Shown piece after piece: positions 45,292-56,436 of a DNA stretch of 64,000 bases. Source of the stretch: Isoetes taiwanensis (Eukaryota; Streptophyta; Lycopodiopsida; Isoetales; Isoetaceae); the NCBI GenBank assembly GCA_021234155.1, contig JAJEKV010000003.1:19638386-19702385 (forward strand), written 5' to 3'. Each line of letters starts with the position of its first letter. Positions within the stretch are counted from its first letter, which is position 1. The notes below the pieces were generated by a model. That model was not told where the DNA came from, did no database searches, and saw only the letters and a list, made by a program, of their open reading frames with translations. The position numbers were made by a program, and so were the translations under genes.

Positions 45292-45369
45292 GAAGATCGC
45301 CTATTGGGAAGAGCTCGAAGAACAACTTGGCAAACCCTAAAAATGAGATCTAAGTCCACTAATTTATAG
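45292..45369 (-). promoter_or_regulatory. Promoter/leader of E2 unit A
   Basis: The minus strand reads CCTATAAATT (TATA core complement of 45,363-45,369) and about 61 bases later AGGCGATCTTC (complement of 45,292-45,302), followed by GGGCGCCC and the start codon ~35 bases on. Confidence 0.72.
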
Positions 45370-45476
45370 GGTCAAATTTTTAGGGTTTGGTCTAATTGGT
45401 TATTTCCTTGGTTTGTTGGTGAAGTCCTCCATATCCCGAATCGAAGCTGGGTCTTCTTCAACTATTTTCCCTCGAA

Positions 45477-45550
45477 CCCCTCTAAGCATGCGCGAGGAGG
45501 GTGTTAGGTCCAGACCTAACTATGCCCTGGCGCACCATTAGAGGTGTTGC
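45477..45550. repeat. E2 hairpin H1
   Basis: CCCCTCTAAGCATGCGCGAG ... GTTAGGTCCAGACCTAAC ... GGCGCACCATTAGAGGTG. Arms of about 33 bases with a perfect inner palindrome GTTAGGTC/GACCTAAC. About 110 bases upstream of the unit A TATA box. Confidence 0.88.
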
Positions 45551-45683
45551 TCCAAATTGACTTTTACTTAATGTTTTTCTGTGTTTTAACATACAAATCT
45601 AGCTAATTCGAGCTTTTTAAATGGGATATTATCTTTTATTTTACAAGGCCTCCTAAGGCCGAGTTCTAGGGTTCATATGGGGT

Positions 45684-45756
45684 GACCCCTCTAAGCATGC
45701 GCGAGAGACCAATTAGGTATGGACCTAACATGCTCCTGGCGCATCCTTGGAGGTGT
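45684..45756. repeat. E2 hairpin H2
   Basis: CCCCTCTAAGCATGCGCGAG ... AATTAGGTATGGACCTAAC ... GGCGCATCCTTGGAGGTG. About 207 bases from H1. Confidence 0.85.
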
Positions 45757-46006
45757 CGGCCGAAAAAGTGTCTAAAATTCAGTAGACTTTCTTAGGTTAC
45801 TTTTCTTCTATGTATTTCTTCTTAAATATGTTCTCTAATTATCTTAATTCTAGATAATTACTAACTCTATCCCGGGGAAAGAAAAAAAAATTTCCCACTA
45901 CTCGAGGTTCGTGCTTGGGCTTTTATCTCCAAGACTGAATGTCTAGATTAGTTAGTTCCTATAGGATTACAGTCAGTGCTCGATCTTGGTATGCCAAGAT
46001 CACCAT

Positions 46007-47570
46007 TGTGACGGCCCCAGCTCCTATACGATGCCCCGATCGTATACAAACTGGAGATCATCCCTCAAACCAGCATCTGCTTGCTGACATGAGGCCGTCC
46101 ACCTAACATCGGGCCCTTGTTGGTGGCCAAGAACCCAACGGGGAAGAATGGGCGTGTCATTCATCCCGTCTCCCTCGGGATCGATCTAGCTGCGGAAGCG
46201 TAAACACACATGAGCACATGACATCAATCAACAATAACATACCCACCTCGAAAGGTGGTCCACCATATCACAGTAGCTGCAACAACACATCAGTACATCA
46301 ACTTAACATGGGGAAATCCTACCCAGGCTCAGACTCTTGGGGAAAGACTGACGACTTGGGTCTCCGGATAACAATGCAGACAGAATTCATGGCAAATGGA
46401 TTTGGCTGGCATAGAAACATGGTCGTTGGATAGTCCACTCCATCCGCCCCTCCTGTGCATACTTTGCAGATAGGCTGAAAAGTATTAGAGCCTGACCGTA
46501 GCCTGCCGGGTTCATAGCCAAAGGGGCTACAACTGGGTTGCATCTCCCCAGTTTTCGATGAGGCAGGAGGAGATCACTCTCCTCCAGAAGGTTCATGCCA
46601 ATCACAGGCGAGCTAGAGAGCCACTGCTTGTATACGACTTGAACCCCTAGAAGGCGACGCATCATTCAAGAGGTGTCGAGCCCATACCCTGCCCGCACGC
46701 AGTGACAGGGTATTAGGCCTAGCCCACAATGTTCCTCGGCTGTCGCTACGCACCAGAGGAATCAACTGTGATCAGACAAGTCCTTCCTTGTTAGCCGGTC
46801 TAGCTCCGCCACCCACAGCCAGGCGGGCTCTTATGCACAGGCCGCATTAATTGGGAATTAATGGGCTAAACTATGATCATTCAATCTACTGGGCTCTGGG
46901 TCTCTACCCCCCTTCCCAATACACAAGAGTGGCGCATAGAATGTCAAAACATCATCACAACAGAACTGGAAATAATAGAATACATCTATTCTAATCTACC
47001 TAATCATACATGGTTAGGTTCCTTTGTTAGTGTCTATTATTCTTAGGCTGTAGGGGTCACCTATAGCTAAGAATGAATACGAATCCTATAGATTGAGAGC
47101 TGAAAACTCAGATCTAGCTATCGGATCAACCACTAACCTGCTTCTTGGCTGGCTCCCACTCCTCTGAAAGCGTCCATGCTGCTGGATCTTGAGACTGCTG
47201 GTCTTGGATCGAGCTACAACCTAGGAATTCCGGTTCCTCTGCTACCGTTCAGGCGAAAGGGCATCCAAAGCTGCTCCAATCCGACCTCTAGGGACTGGAA
47301 ACCGAAAAGGTTTCCCTTTTAGGGTTTATGCCCCTTTATCTCCACGAATTTAGGGCTGGTCCCTTTTGGTCAATGGGGCATTGCCACGTGGCAAAAAGAT
47401 ATTATATTCACATGTGGCCTTAACATGTGCAATATAATGGTTCACAGGGTCGTACCCTAGGGTACTACCCCTTTATGGTCGCTGTGTACATGTCGTCTGA
47501 GTCGACATGTACTAGTGACGTGTCAGTATAATATATATATTCATACCGTATATTATTCTGGAACGTCACA
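46007..47570 (-). repeat. E2 5' LTR
   Basis: 1,564 bases from TGTGACGG (46,007) to GAACGTCACA (47,570). Related to, but clearly diverged from, the E1 LTRs: shared landmarks include GTGTCGAGCCCATACC, TAGCCAAAGGGGCTA and CTCTTATGCACAGG/CTCTTGTGCAGG, and the ends TGTGNCG...CGTCACA. The primer site next to it is not clean; the palindrome GATCTTGGTATGCCAAGATC occupies its position at about 45,981-46,000. Confidence 0.82.
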
Positions 47571-48055
47571 AAGAGATTGTACCTAATAGTAGCAAAATAT
47601 GCTTATTCAACAATAACCACATTCAAACCAAATATGTTGCCTCAATAGCTTAAATATGATGCCTGCCTACCCCATGAACCCACAGTTGTTGCAAATAAAC
47701 ACTCTTTTCCTACTGTTGCAAATAAAAACTCTTTTTCTACTGTTCTTGGAGGACGTGCATCATCTATCAAAAGGACTTATTGAGTTTTCAATATCATGTT
47801 GAGTTAGTTGGTTATCATGCCTCGTACTTAGTCCCAATTTAAATGCGGGTTACAACATATAGTCATAATATAAAAGTCAATACCTCTTGTAAGGATGGAA
47901 TAACTGCACTTGGATCTTGTGATACCAATCTTTTAATGAAAAAGATAATATTTGCTTCCTTTATACATGGACGTATTCCTGCCTAATGCTTTCAAAGACA
48001 TCTCTGGAACATGAGAGAGTATAAACATGTGACTTCGAAGACCAAGAGATACCAC
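47571..48055. other. No gene seen
   Basis: AT-rich sequence with a small duplication (TACTGTTGCAAATAAA-ACTCTTT twice near 47,685-47,735). No coding motif. Confidence 0.4.
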
Positions 48056-48790
48056 CTGTACTTTGTTCACCTGCCGATTGCTTGGTTAAAGGAGCAGAAT
48101 TGCCAACTCCAGATAGATGATCCTGGTGAAGAGATGCAGCTGTTGCTCAAGACTATACGCTTGCCCTGCAACCATATGAAAGCCTTTTGACCTGTATTCT
48201 TCCTTTTCCTTCTTTGTAGCCTCCTGAGACTGAGAGACTGTTTCCGCTTCCCATGCATCATTTTGTTTTGGATCAACTTGACTTTCCTAGTTCTGCTGCA
48301 TTCATTGTTGATCTAGCAAGTGCCGCTTGCTACTTGACTGAGAGCCATCTACTATTTGATTCTGGTTGTTGTGCTGAAGCTGTGTTTGTTGGGGCAAATT
48401 CTGTTGCCTCTGATGGTGCTGCTGCTGCCACTAGCTGCTTCAAACATAAACTCATTAGTTAGTATCACTTGAATAGAAAAAATTAACAGCAAAGAATGAA
48501 TGAGAAAAAATCACATGCAATTGGTCAGGCTTTTCCCATAATTGGGGTTCCTCCAGTATCTTTTACTCCTCCAATAAATTCAGACCGTGGAACTTCTCCA
48601 TTATGCATATGAAATTCAATCGATATCATGGTCAGTTGACATCAGGGACTTTGTATCACAAGCACTAGTCAGCAAAGTCTCTGAAAACATCCTTTAAACC
48701 TTCATTCGATCATACAAATTTGTCAGCTCTTGCCACTGCTCGGAACTCACAGCTGGCTGCCAAAAGACAATAACTATCGAAGTGCAAACC
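48056..48790 (-). pseudogene. Gln-rich / RST-like host gene fragment, possibly TAF4-related
   Basis: Minus strand. SEQWQELTNLYDRMK near 48,705-48,755 ends at a GT, and NGEVPRSEFIGGVKDTGG near 48,555-48,610 continues it; together they resemble the RST domain pattern (LY.R+K.GEI.R.EF.R) of plant TAF4/SRO proteins. Further on, at 48,290-48,440, a Gln-rich frame reads QQQHHQRQQNLPQQTQLQ and then NQNQIVDGSQSSSK. Stops and a frame change break it. In TAF4 the Gln-rich part normally precedes the RST domain, so order argues against a simple TAF4 gene. Assignment is tentative. Confidence 0.35.
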
Positions 48791-49441
48791 TGAAAGTGCA
48801 AACCTGACAATGCCGCTGCACTTGGTGGGATCAGAGGAAATACCCAAGGGGTTATTTAACTAAGTTAAAGGTTAACAATGAAAGGCAAGGCTAAGGTAAA
48901 GGTTAAATACGTTACTATTAACAAACACCAAAATTAAAAGGCTAAAAGATGATCTGGATAAGAAAATTTCCCTTTTCTTATATTCATATTTTATGATTTT
49001 CAAGAGGGATCCAATGGTACCAATTTCAGGAAATTCAAACAGCATACAACATTGCCCTTTTGAGCAGATCTAAATGGTTCTGGATAAGCTTATCACCAAG
49101 ACATGAAAGCCAAATGTAGAAGAAAAATGGAGACCTCAAATGCCATATTTATTATATATCATTTTGTCAGCACTCCGAATTTCAATGAGAAAAAGTTCCC
49201 ATGAAAAACAATAACACCATAGCAGTTTTTTGCAACAGACTAAATCACATGGGGTTCATATTTTTGACAAGGAAAAGATATGTCGTCTTATCTACAAAAT
49301 TAACTCATTTTCCTAAAATGACAGATTCTCATTGGCAGACTTGCTCAATAAAATTCTGCCAATAAATCACTAGACTATTCATGTAGAGATTGGTCTAGAA
49401 TAGAAACATGGATAGTAACCTCAAAATGATGAGCCATTTAC
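48791..49441. other. No gene seen
   Basis: AT-rich stretch between the two exon clusters. The expected last exon of a DNAJC8 gene was not found here. Confidence 0.35.
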
Positions 49442-50747
49442 CCTGTTTTCTCTTGTGCCTTCCCACTTTTGTTCATCTTCGCGTTTCCTTTTCCACATTT
49501 CTCGGGCTTCTAAGTCTGCCTTCTTCTTCTGATATCTGAAAGAGTATGCAAATGGATTTGATTTAAACATCAAACGAAAAAATATATGCATTTCATGTTC
49601 ATAGAAAATGGAACTTTAAATACTTTACCCGCATCTGCATTTTACGTCTCCTCCATTCTTGATCAGTTAGTATCTTCCGAACTCTTTCCTTCCATTCCTG
49701 TTTAAATTCTTCTGAATTCTCATATTGAGTTTCAAATCTACCCTGCAACAAGTATGATAATAATAATGTTTTAGCAATTGTGATGCCACAACCATCTTGC
49801 AATAAAACGAGATAGAGAATATTAATTCTCCTCATCGACAATTGATCTGATCTTTGAAGCATTATCCCTTTTTAGCTCTTTCTTCCTTTCTGCTCGTAAC
49901 TCATCAGCGAAAAAGAATATGAATAAAGAACCTAGTTCTTATAACTGATCCTCCCACTTAATTCGTTACACCATGTGTACCTTTTGCAATGTTTATCTGA
50001 GTGATAATGTAACTTCTTTCTTCGGGATCTAAAAGCAGCTGCTGAACCTTTGCTAATGCTGAAGGGTCATATACTTGAATCAGTAAAACCATAGTGATGT
50101 AAAGCAGCATATTTCCTAAATTACAAATACTCTTTAAATTCAAAACAAGGCTACTAAAGGTTAAACATTGAGCTAATCAAGTCTGCCTCCTAACATCTGG
50201 ATCCCATAAACAAGTTGGAGTGACCCAGTAAATCAGATCACCATGGTCATAGCCTGAACACCTTGGATTGTCCTAATGTCTCACTCTCAAAACTATGCTA
50301 ACAAATGGCAACCATAGAAAATATGATTATAGTTAAGTTGGCATTGGAGAAAGATCAAAAGCATGGATCATTTCTAAGTCCATCTTGCAATATGAGTACT
50401 TTTTCCATGGTCCAAATGGGCGTGACATTTGAAGTGCAGGGTTTGTCTTTGGTGGTTTCAATGGTTTGCCAATCACTTGCAGCTTGTCTTTATATTAACT
50501 CTACTACATAGTTGAGCGATATAATATATACCTGCAAAAGCTTCTTTGGCGTTTGGATGTTTGCACTTATCTGGATGAACCAAGAGCGAAAGCTGGCATA
50601 GAGAATGTCAGCTATCATACAAAATATGTCAAGACAACCCAAGAACTGAAATCAACCTTTCTGTACTGTCGCTTAACTTCATCTTGTGTAGAATCAAATG
50701 GCAAATTAAGGTGTTCGAATGGATTTAGCTTGAAACAAGCAAGCACC
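49442..50747 (-). pseudogene. DNAJC8-like (Spf31-type) gene fragment, six exons
   Basis: Minus-strand exons: 50,657-50,747 (VLACFKLNPFEHLNLPFDS), 50,532-50,592 (LSLLVHPDKCKHPNAKEAFA, with the J-domain HPD), 49,981-50,058 (ALAKVQQLLLDPEERSYII), ~49,831-49,904 (ELRAERKKELKRDNASK), 49,629-49,742 (QYENSEEFKQEWKERVRK) and 49,442-49,528 (EAREMWKRKREDEQKWEG). Most joins have GT/AG and keep frame. DNAJC8 is a J-domain protein linked to the spliceosome. The fourth exon lacks canonical sites (CTG acceptor, GA donor) and neither the first nor the last exon was found, so it is a fragment or a decaying gene; the copia insertion to its right may have separated exon 1. Confidence 0.75.
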
Positions 50748-51054
50748 CTAAAAAAATTATAGACGTAAGTACTTCCATATCTTTCCAAGTTAAGTGCATG
50801 CCTACTGGATAAAATGCTCATGCATCGCCAATGTGGGGATGGACAGTACATAAAAAAGACTCGTTGCTTGGCAGAGAAAAATGACTATCAGGATGTCTTA
50901 TGACGCACGAACCAGCCATATTGATATGCAGAGTCCTAGATTCTAAGAAAAAACAGAACTTGGTAATTGCAAAAATTTGGATAAGCGTCGAGAGTGCACG
51001 AAAAAAAAAAAGGCCTCTCCGGTTAGCCGGTTTTGAGAGCGGCTGCCCACCAAC

Positions 51055-51100
51055 AGAAGTGACCGAGAGTTTACAGCAGAAGTGACCAAGAGTTTACAGC
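51055..51100 (+). repeat. Short tandem duplication
   Basis: AGAAGTGACCGAGAGTTTAC is followed directly by AGAAGTGACCAAGAGTTTAC. Confidence 0.85.
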
Positions 51101-51162
51101 CAATCATAAGTTTTGAGCAGTCACCAGCATATCCTAGGAATATTCTAGCATATACCTAGGAT

Positions 51163-52416
51163 ATGCCAAAAGCCCCACATAAACAAGGGTTTGCCCCCCT
51201 AGGGGCAACCCAAAAAGGAAGAGATTATGATGAAACCTACTCTCCTATAGTGAAACTTACAAGCATTAGAGTTTTGCTAGCTATGGCCAATGCTATGAAT
51301 TTAGAGCTACATCACATGGACGTAAAAACTGCATTTTTAAATGCTACTCTTGAGGAGGAGGCTTATATGAAACAGGCTCCAGGATATTCACATGGAAAGG
51401 ATATGGTCTGGAAGCTTAACAGGGTTGTCTATGGGTTGAAACAGTCACCAAGAGAATGGTACTTATGTATAAATTATTTCTTACGAGAACAGGGCTTTGA
51501 AAAATTGCAAAATGATGGGAATCTTTATAGGTTTGAGCAAAATGGAGAATATTGCATTATTGCACTCTATGTAGATGATTGTATTATGGTTGCAAGCTCT
51601 TTGAAAATTCTGAACATATGCAAAGGTATTTTAAAATCCAGGTTTCAAATGTCAGACCTAGGTGAGCTCAAAAAGTTTCTTGGGATTGAGGTTGTCAGAA
51701 ACAGAGAGTTGAAATGGATAAAGTTGCATCAAAGTGCACATATAGAAAATATGCTGAAAAGGTTCAAGCTAACTGAAGCCAAACCATCAAAGATTCCTAT
51801 AATAGCTAGACATAGACTGACAGAAGGACATGATGTTACTAATGATGAGGTTATTGAAATGCAAAATGTACCTTATAGAGACTTGGTTGGGTGCCTATTG
51901 TTTCTGGCAAACAGTACTCGGCCTGACATAGCCTACGCAGTCAACATTTTGAGCAGGAGAAACCATGATGCTACCAAAGAACATTGGGAGGCAGCTAAAC
52001 GAGTTCTTAAATATCTAAAGGGAACTCAAACTCATGGTATATGCTTTGACTCAGAAAATCTAACGATGATGTGTTATAGTGATGCAGATTGGGGAGGAGA
52101 TCTGCACACTAGAAAATCAACTTCTGGCTATGCAGTATACTTAGGAGGAGGTGTGATAACCTGGAGATGCAAAAAACAAGCAGCAGTGGCAATGAGCTTA
52201 GCTGAAGCAGAATATGCTGCATCCTCTCTGGTTGCCAAAGAATTAGTGTGGTTGAGAAGGTTACTGAATGAATTAGGATGTATCCAACAAGCACCTACAG
52301 AAATCTGGACTAACAGTCAGAGTTGTATAGCAATAGTTAAGAATCCAGTATATCATGATAGAACCAAGCACATTGAGCTAAACATGCATAATTGTAGAAA
52401 AAGGAAAGGGGCTAAG
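51163..52416 (+). CDS. Ty1/copia polyprotein, reverse transcriptase and RNase H part
   Basis: A long open frame. From about 51,217: DYDETYSPIVKLTSIRVLLA, KTAFLNATLEEEAYMKQ and VYGLKQSPREWY; the catalytic LYVDD is near 51,568, then SDLGELKKFLGIEV. The RNase H part has CYSDADWGGD near 52,072, KSTSGYAVYLGGG and SLAEAEYAA, ending TKHIEL at 52,380. The usual last ~60 residues are missing: a deletion joins TKHIEL to a polypurine tract (GAAAAAGGAAAGGGG, about 52,397-52,411), and the frame runs on into the LTR to 52,548. Gag, protease, integrase and the 5' LTR are absent, so the copy is truncated. The open RT suggests a fairly recent insertion. Confidence 0.9.
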
Positions 52417-52770
52417 TGTCGGAACAGTGAGGAACCTCCGACCGACCACCAGGATAGAGCGGATACAACCCGCTGGCTGGTGTTCTATTTCCACATTCGA
52501 GTTTTGGTGCACCAAAAACTGAGGGTTCATAATTTGACCCACTATTAAAGGTGGGACAGTGGAATCCACAATGTGTACAGCTCAAAGTTGTTAATAGCAA
52601 AGCATTCTCGCATGGCCACGAAGCCAAGTATAAGCGGGGTGCCGGTACAAAAAAAAAACAAGAAAAGTCCTTAGAAAGGGCTACATTGTATCAGCGTGTT
52701 GCGCTAGTAGCACCCTATGGGAGCTCGCCCATGCTACATCAGTCCAGGGGCCTTAGGGCACAAGGGACAA
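52417..52770 (+). repeat. Probable copia 3' LTR (partial call)
   Basis: Starts TGTCGGAACAG directly after the purine tract. The right boundary is uncertain because no second LTR is available for comparison. Confidence 0.55.
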
Positions 52771-52797
52771 TAATTCTATTCTATTCTATTCTATTTG
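52771..52797 (+). repeat. (TTCTA)n microsatellite
   Basis: ATTCTATTCTATTCTATTCT repeats the pentamer about five times. Confidence 0.9.
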
Positions 52798-52799
52798 AA

Positions 52800-53365
52800 T
52801 AGCATACATCTTGAGTTATAGATTCGATTGTTTCAAAACCCTTTTCCGTTTCTTCTATATTTCAAAGGAAATAAAAATTCAGAAGAGGATTGATAATCTG
52901 GCCAAGTGGTAATTGCGTTCCACCATCAATCATTCAAGGCCAGGAAGCTTCAAAAATGTATACTTAAATTAAGCTATTCAACAAGAAATTGAATGCAATT
53001 ATTTGTATTCTAATTGCTAGCAAAACATAGCCAAACTTGTATCTTGCTCTAAACTGCAGCTAACTCCTGACACGTCTGAGTAGAAAATAAGAAACTAGCT
53101 GAAAGAAAGAAATGCATAATTTGTATAGTTCTATTAAAAAAAGCAAGATTTTATGCATAAGGAACGAAACACAATCAGACAATAAACATAAGGTAATTAA
53201 CCTACACAACACACGTGATCTGTATAACAATCTGCAAGGTCTGGACATAGATGGTCAGCCAAGACAGGAATTAGATCAATCCCATAAAAAATTATAAAGA
53301 AATATAAATTCCTAGCAAAATGTAGGTCTTGACGTTTTGTGCAGTCTTCAGGAGGTAACACGTAT
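52800..53365. other. No gene seen
   Basis: AT-rich intergenic sequence up to the CACTA element. Confidence 0.4.
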
Positions 53366-53368
53366 GTT
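53366..53368. repeat. CACTA target duplication, left (GTT)
   Basis: GTT immediately before CACTA and again at 56,929-56,931 immediately after TAGTG. Confidence 0.85.
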
Positions 53369-53864
53369 CACTAATAGAATTGAGGGGGGTTTGATACGCT
53401 CTTATAGTAATACTTCAGAATTTTGAAACGCAAATGTAGTTATTGCGCGCAACAAACAACAAAATTCATTTCTTGAAATGCGTTATAAAATTTAACCTTT
53501 GTAATGCGTTACAACTAAAAACTGTTACAAATGTGAAACGCATTTCAAAATAAACATTTGAAATGGGTTACAATTAATCTGAAGTGCGTTACAATTAAAA
53601 GCTCTGAAACGCGTTTCAACATAGATATTGAAATGCATTATAACTAACCCTTGCGTTACAGGATTGTCTCCGAAAACTAAATCGATTCTTGGCGCCCAGT
53701 TGCCGCCTATATTCAAACGGGGGGAAGGTAGCAGCGGGTTCATCAGACGCCCGCAATAGGTGCTTGAGGAGGGGGGCACGATCCAGCGTGCCAGTAGGCG
53801 GGGAAGATTCTAGGTGATTTCACGCTTTGCATTTCCTTTACAAAGAGGCCTCCGATAGCGTTTT

Positions 53865-54010
53865 TTTCCCTGTGAATATTTATACTCCCTTTAAGATTTC
53901 ATCTTTCAAGTACAACAATAACGTTTTGTGTCATGTTACAGGGAACAATTCAGATGAATATACAAGGAGGATCATCCCGACGTCAAAGGTATTGCTGCTG
54001 TAATATCTAT
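53865..54010 (+). repeat. Internal duplication in the CACTA element, copy 1
   Basis: CCTGTGAATATTTATACTCCC, CAAGTACAACAAT and CAGATGAATATACAAGGAGG are repeated at 55,580-55,725. A short frame (QMNIQGGSSRR) spans it; whether it is exonic is unknown. Confidence 0.8.
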
Positions 54011-54239
54011 ACTTCAAAACCAGTAGTTCTGAATGATATTTTGAAATACGATGTGGTTTTTGTCTAGGTTCCTTTAGTCGCTGAAGATCCAGGCATGGAG
54101 CAATCGACCTTCAAAGAACAGGAGGTAAATCGAATGTGTCATTTATATTAGAGCAGAGTGAGCAGCATGCAGCAGACTTAGGTTATCTTGTATTTTGCCT
54201 TCAGAACGACCATGGAGCAGGAACTAGGTAAGATTTGTC

Positions 54240-54600
54240 TTCAATGCCCAGCATATGATCAAATTCGGACACGATATGCTGAGTTGGTCAGGCCTGGCCA
54301 GCCATTACATGTGACATTGAGCACAGCATCCGTACGGGTGCTGGGATCATATCTTCAGGAGGTTATGGACATGCGAGATCAGCTATGTCCTCGGGCACAC
54401 ACTTGACATGTATATAAACATTGATGTATACTTGTACAGTTTGACAGCATTCTTATTACTGCCACGGTTTTTCCCTCGAAAACCCTTCGGGGCGGGGGTT
54501 TTTTAACCCGGACAGTAATAAGTTTGTTGCGCTCCTTATGGGTCCCATAGACCGATTGGCCTCAGTGGACGATAAAAAATCATTCTCATTCTAATTCTTT
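54240..54600 (+). mobile_element. LINE (non-LTR retrotransposon) 3' end fragment
   Basis: CLQCPAYDQIRTRYAELV near 54,238-54,290, ending in ...PRAHT-stop at 54,406, resembles the Cys-containing C-terminus (xxCPxYxxxR) of Jockey/CR1/RTE-like LINE polymerases. The 3' untranslated part has a stem-loop CTTATTACTG...CAGTAATAAG (54,449-54,522) and ends in ATTCTCATTCTAATTCT-type tail repeats (54,581-54,600). Most plant LINEs are L1 or RTE with poly-A or short tails, so this type is unusual here. The start of the fragment is approximate. Confidence 0.5.
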
Positions 54601-55222
54601 TGCGTTCTTGATTTTTACTTTCCTAAACATGTGCTTCTGAATGGAATATCCACTAGATTTTTTAACTTGAGTCTTGAATAAAGGAAACATAAATATTGCC
54701 ACTATACGCCACTGCAAGTAATAACCATATTATATGGTAATTAAGAACGGTAGCATGTTTCAGGAGACTGTCAAATATCCTAAGATTTTTCCACAAGCAC
54801 ATCTACAATAGTCTTCTTCCTATAGGATACATGATTTTTTTTTTTTTATTTATGTGAAACAGCTTCTACTTGAAATAAGTTTGTGATTTGAGACTGCCGT
54901 GGAATTTAAAGAAACAAATTCAAAATTTAAAGAAAAGATTTCAAGTGGTAACTCGATAACTGTATATGAGTGGTTTTCTGACTTCAGTCCTGTTGGTTTC
55001 TTTCATGCAAATAATCCTCAAAGAGTGCAGTCAGTTCAGTTGATTGAGAATCAGATTCAATAGGCATATATCTACATAGTGCACAAATTTAGGAGACTTC
55101 TTGATGGGCATAGACTCTACACCTTACCAGTGAACGGACTCGATAAAGAATATGTGGAATGTGCCTTTGCTTACGTTCAACAGATTTTGATATGTGTGGA
55201 GGAAAGAAGAGTGTCTGGCTAT

Positions 55223-55322
55223 AGCATCCCCGAAGATTCAATATATTCGAATTCAAGTTCTTTCACACAATAGCATCTTTGAAAATTCAATATGTTCGGA
55301 TTCAAGTTCTTTCACGCAGTAA
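55223..55322 (+). repeat. ~48-bp tandem duplication
   Basis: TAGCATCCCCGAAGATTCAAT... and TAGCATCTTTGAAAATTCAAT... are adjacent copies, each ending TTCAAGTTCTTTCAC. Confidence 0.85.
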
Positions 55323-55449
55323 CCACGTTCCTTTTAAATCTCCATGTGTATGAACACTGAATTTTGAGCAGCATAATCATCAAAAAATTGGTGGTTGAAG
55401 TGTATGGTTGAACTGGAAATATTAATGTGCATGTATGAAAGTTGAGCAG

Positions 55450-55725
55450 AATATTACTGCCACTGCAAGTCATGACCATGTTATATGGTAATTAAGAACA
55501 GCGGCATGTTTCAAGAGACTGTCAAATATCCTAAGGTTTATCCACAAACAAATCTATAATTCTTCCTACAAGGTATAGTCTTTTTCCTGTGAATATTTAC
55601 TCCCTTTGAGATTTCATTTTTCAAGTACAACAATGATGTTTTGTGTCATTTTACAGAGAACAATTCAGATGAATATACAAGGAGGATCATCCCGACATCA
55701 GAGGTGTTACTGCTGTAAGTTTTTA
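55450..55725 (+). repeat. Internal duplication in the CACTA element, copy 2
   Basis: GGTAATTAAGAACAGCGGCATG (copy at 54,739) and then CCTGTGAATATTTACTCCC (copy at 53,869) lie side by side here, whereas in the left half they are separated and in the other order. Confidence 0.75.
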
Positions 55726-56436
55726 TACTTCAAAACCAGCTGTTCTGAATGATATTTTGAAATACGATATGTTTTTTATCTAGCCCCAATTTTAGCCCTG
55801 CTTTAGGTTGGCTTTTAGCTCAGCATTCATTCCTTTCACCTTAGTAGTTTTGCGTTTGTTTAGCAATTTGAGTTGCTTCTTGCTAGTGCATTCTTATTGT
55901 GGTATTTATACATTCTATTATTTTTTGATTCATTGATTCTATGTTCATTATCAGAACGCTATTGAGCAACTTAAAGGGGGGTGTTGACATTGTTGAAGGT
56001 TCTAGCCAAGTCTTATCACAAATTCTCTCTATCATATTATAGATCCTTAAAAAGGTGATATAAATTTTAGCTTAAATTTTGGTGATTGTATTATTTAAGC
56101 TTGTTAGAGTTTATATATATTAATTGTGTTCGAAAAAAGGTTCTTTATTAGATTTATCTAATGAATTGTGTTTCATTCACAGGAAATAACATGGATGATG
56201 TCTTGGACGAGCCTATCTTAAGCACGTTTACGGGATCAATAGAGGAGCATTTACTTTTGTAAGATACAAAAGCATCTAGCAAAGCATGGCATTTGGCCAT
56301 TTGAGGAGCGACATCGAAACGTAATTTTTTTTTAGATGATGAAACTAGTAACTAATTCGTAATCAAATTTCATGTCATTTTTCTTGTGTAGATCATTGAG
56401 CAACTGCTTCTTCTGAATGAAATAGAAGTAGAAGCT

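Larger units (their letters stand above)
29380..47570 (-). mobile_element. E2: Ty3/gypsy element related to E1, split by nested element E3
   Basis: Minus strand, in order: 5' LTR 46,007-47,570; hairpins; H3-like unit A; hairpins; unit BC (split by a MULE-like insertion); gag start 40,280-40,990; interruption by E3 (33,419-40,270); rest of gag ~32,700-33,418; RT; integrase; chromodomain. Nucleotide and protein landmarks follow the same order as in E1. No 3' LTR was found at the left end, so the element appears truncated near 29.4 kb. Units A and BC are open, whereas pol is broken. Confidence 0.82.

Noticed and set aside
45258-45359. Upstream start that adds 34 residues before the H3 tail
   Set aside because: This part contains the conserved leader motif and would bury the H3-type N-terminus; TATA position also favours the downstream ATG.
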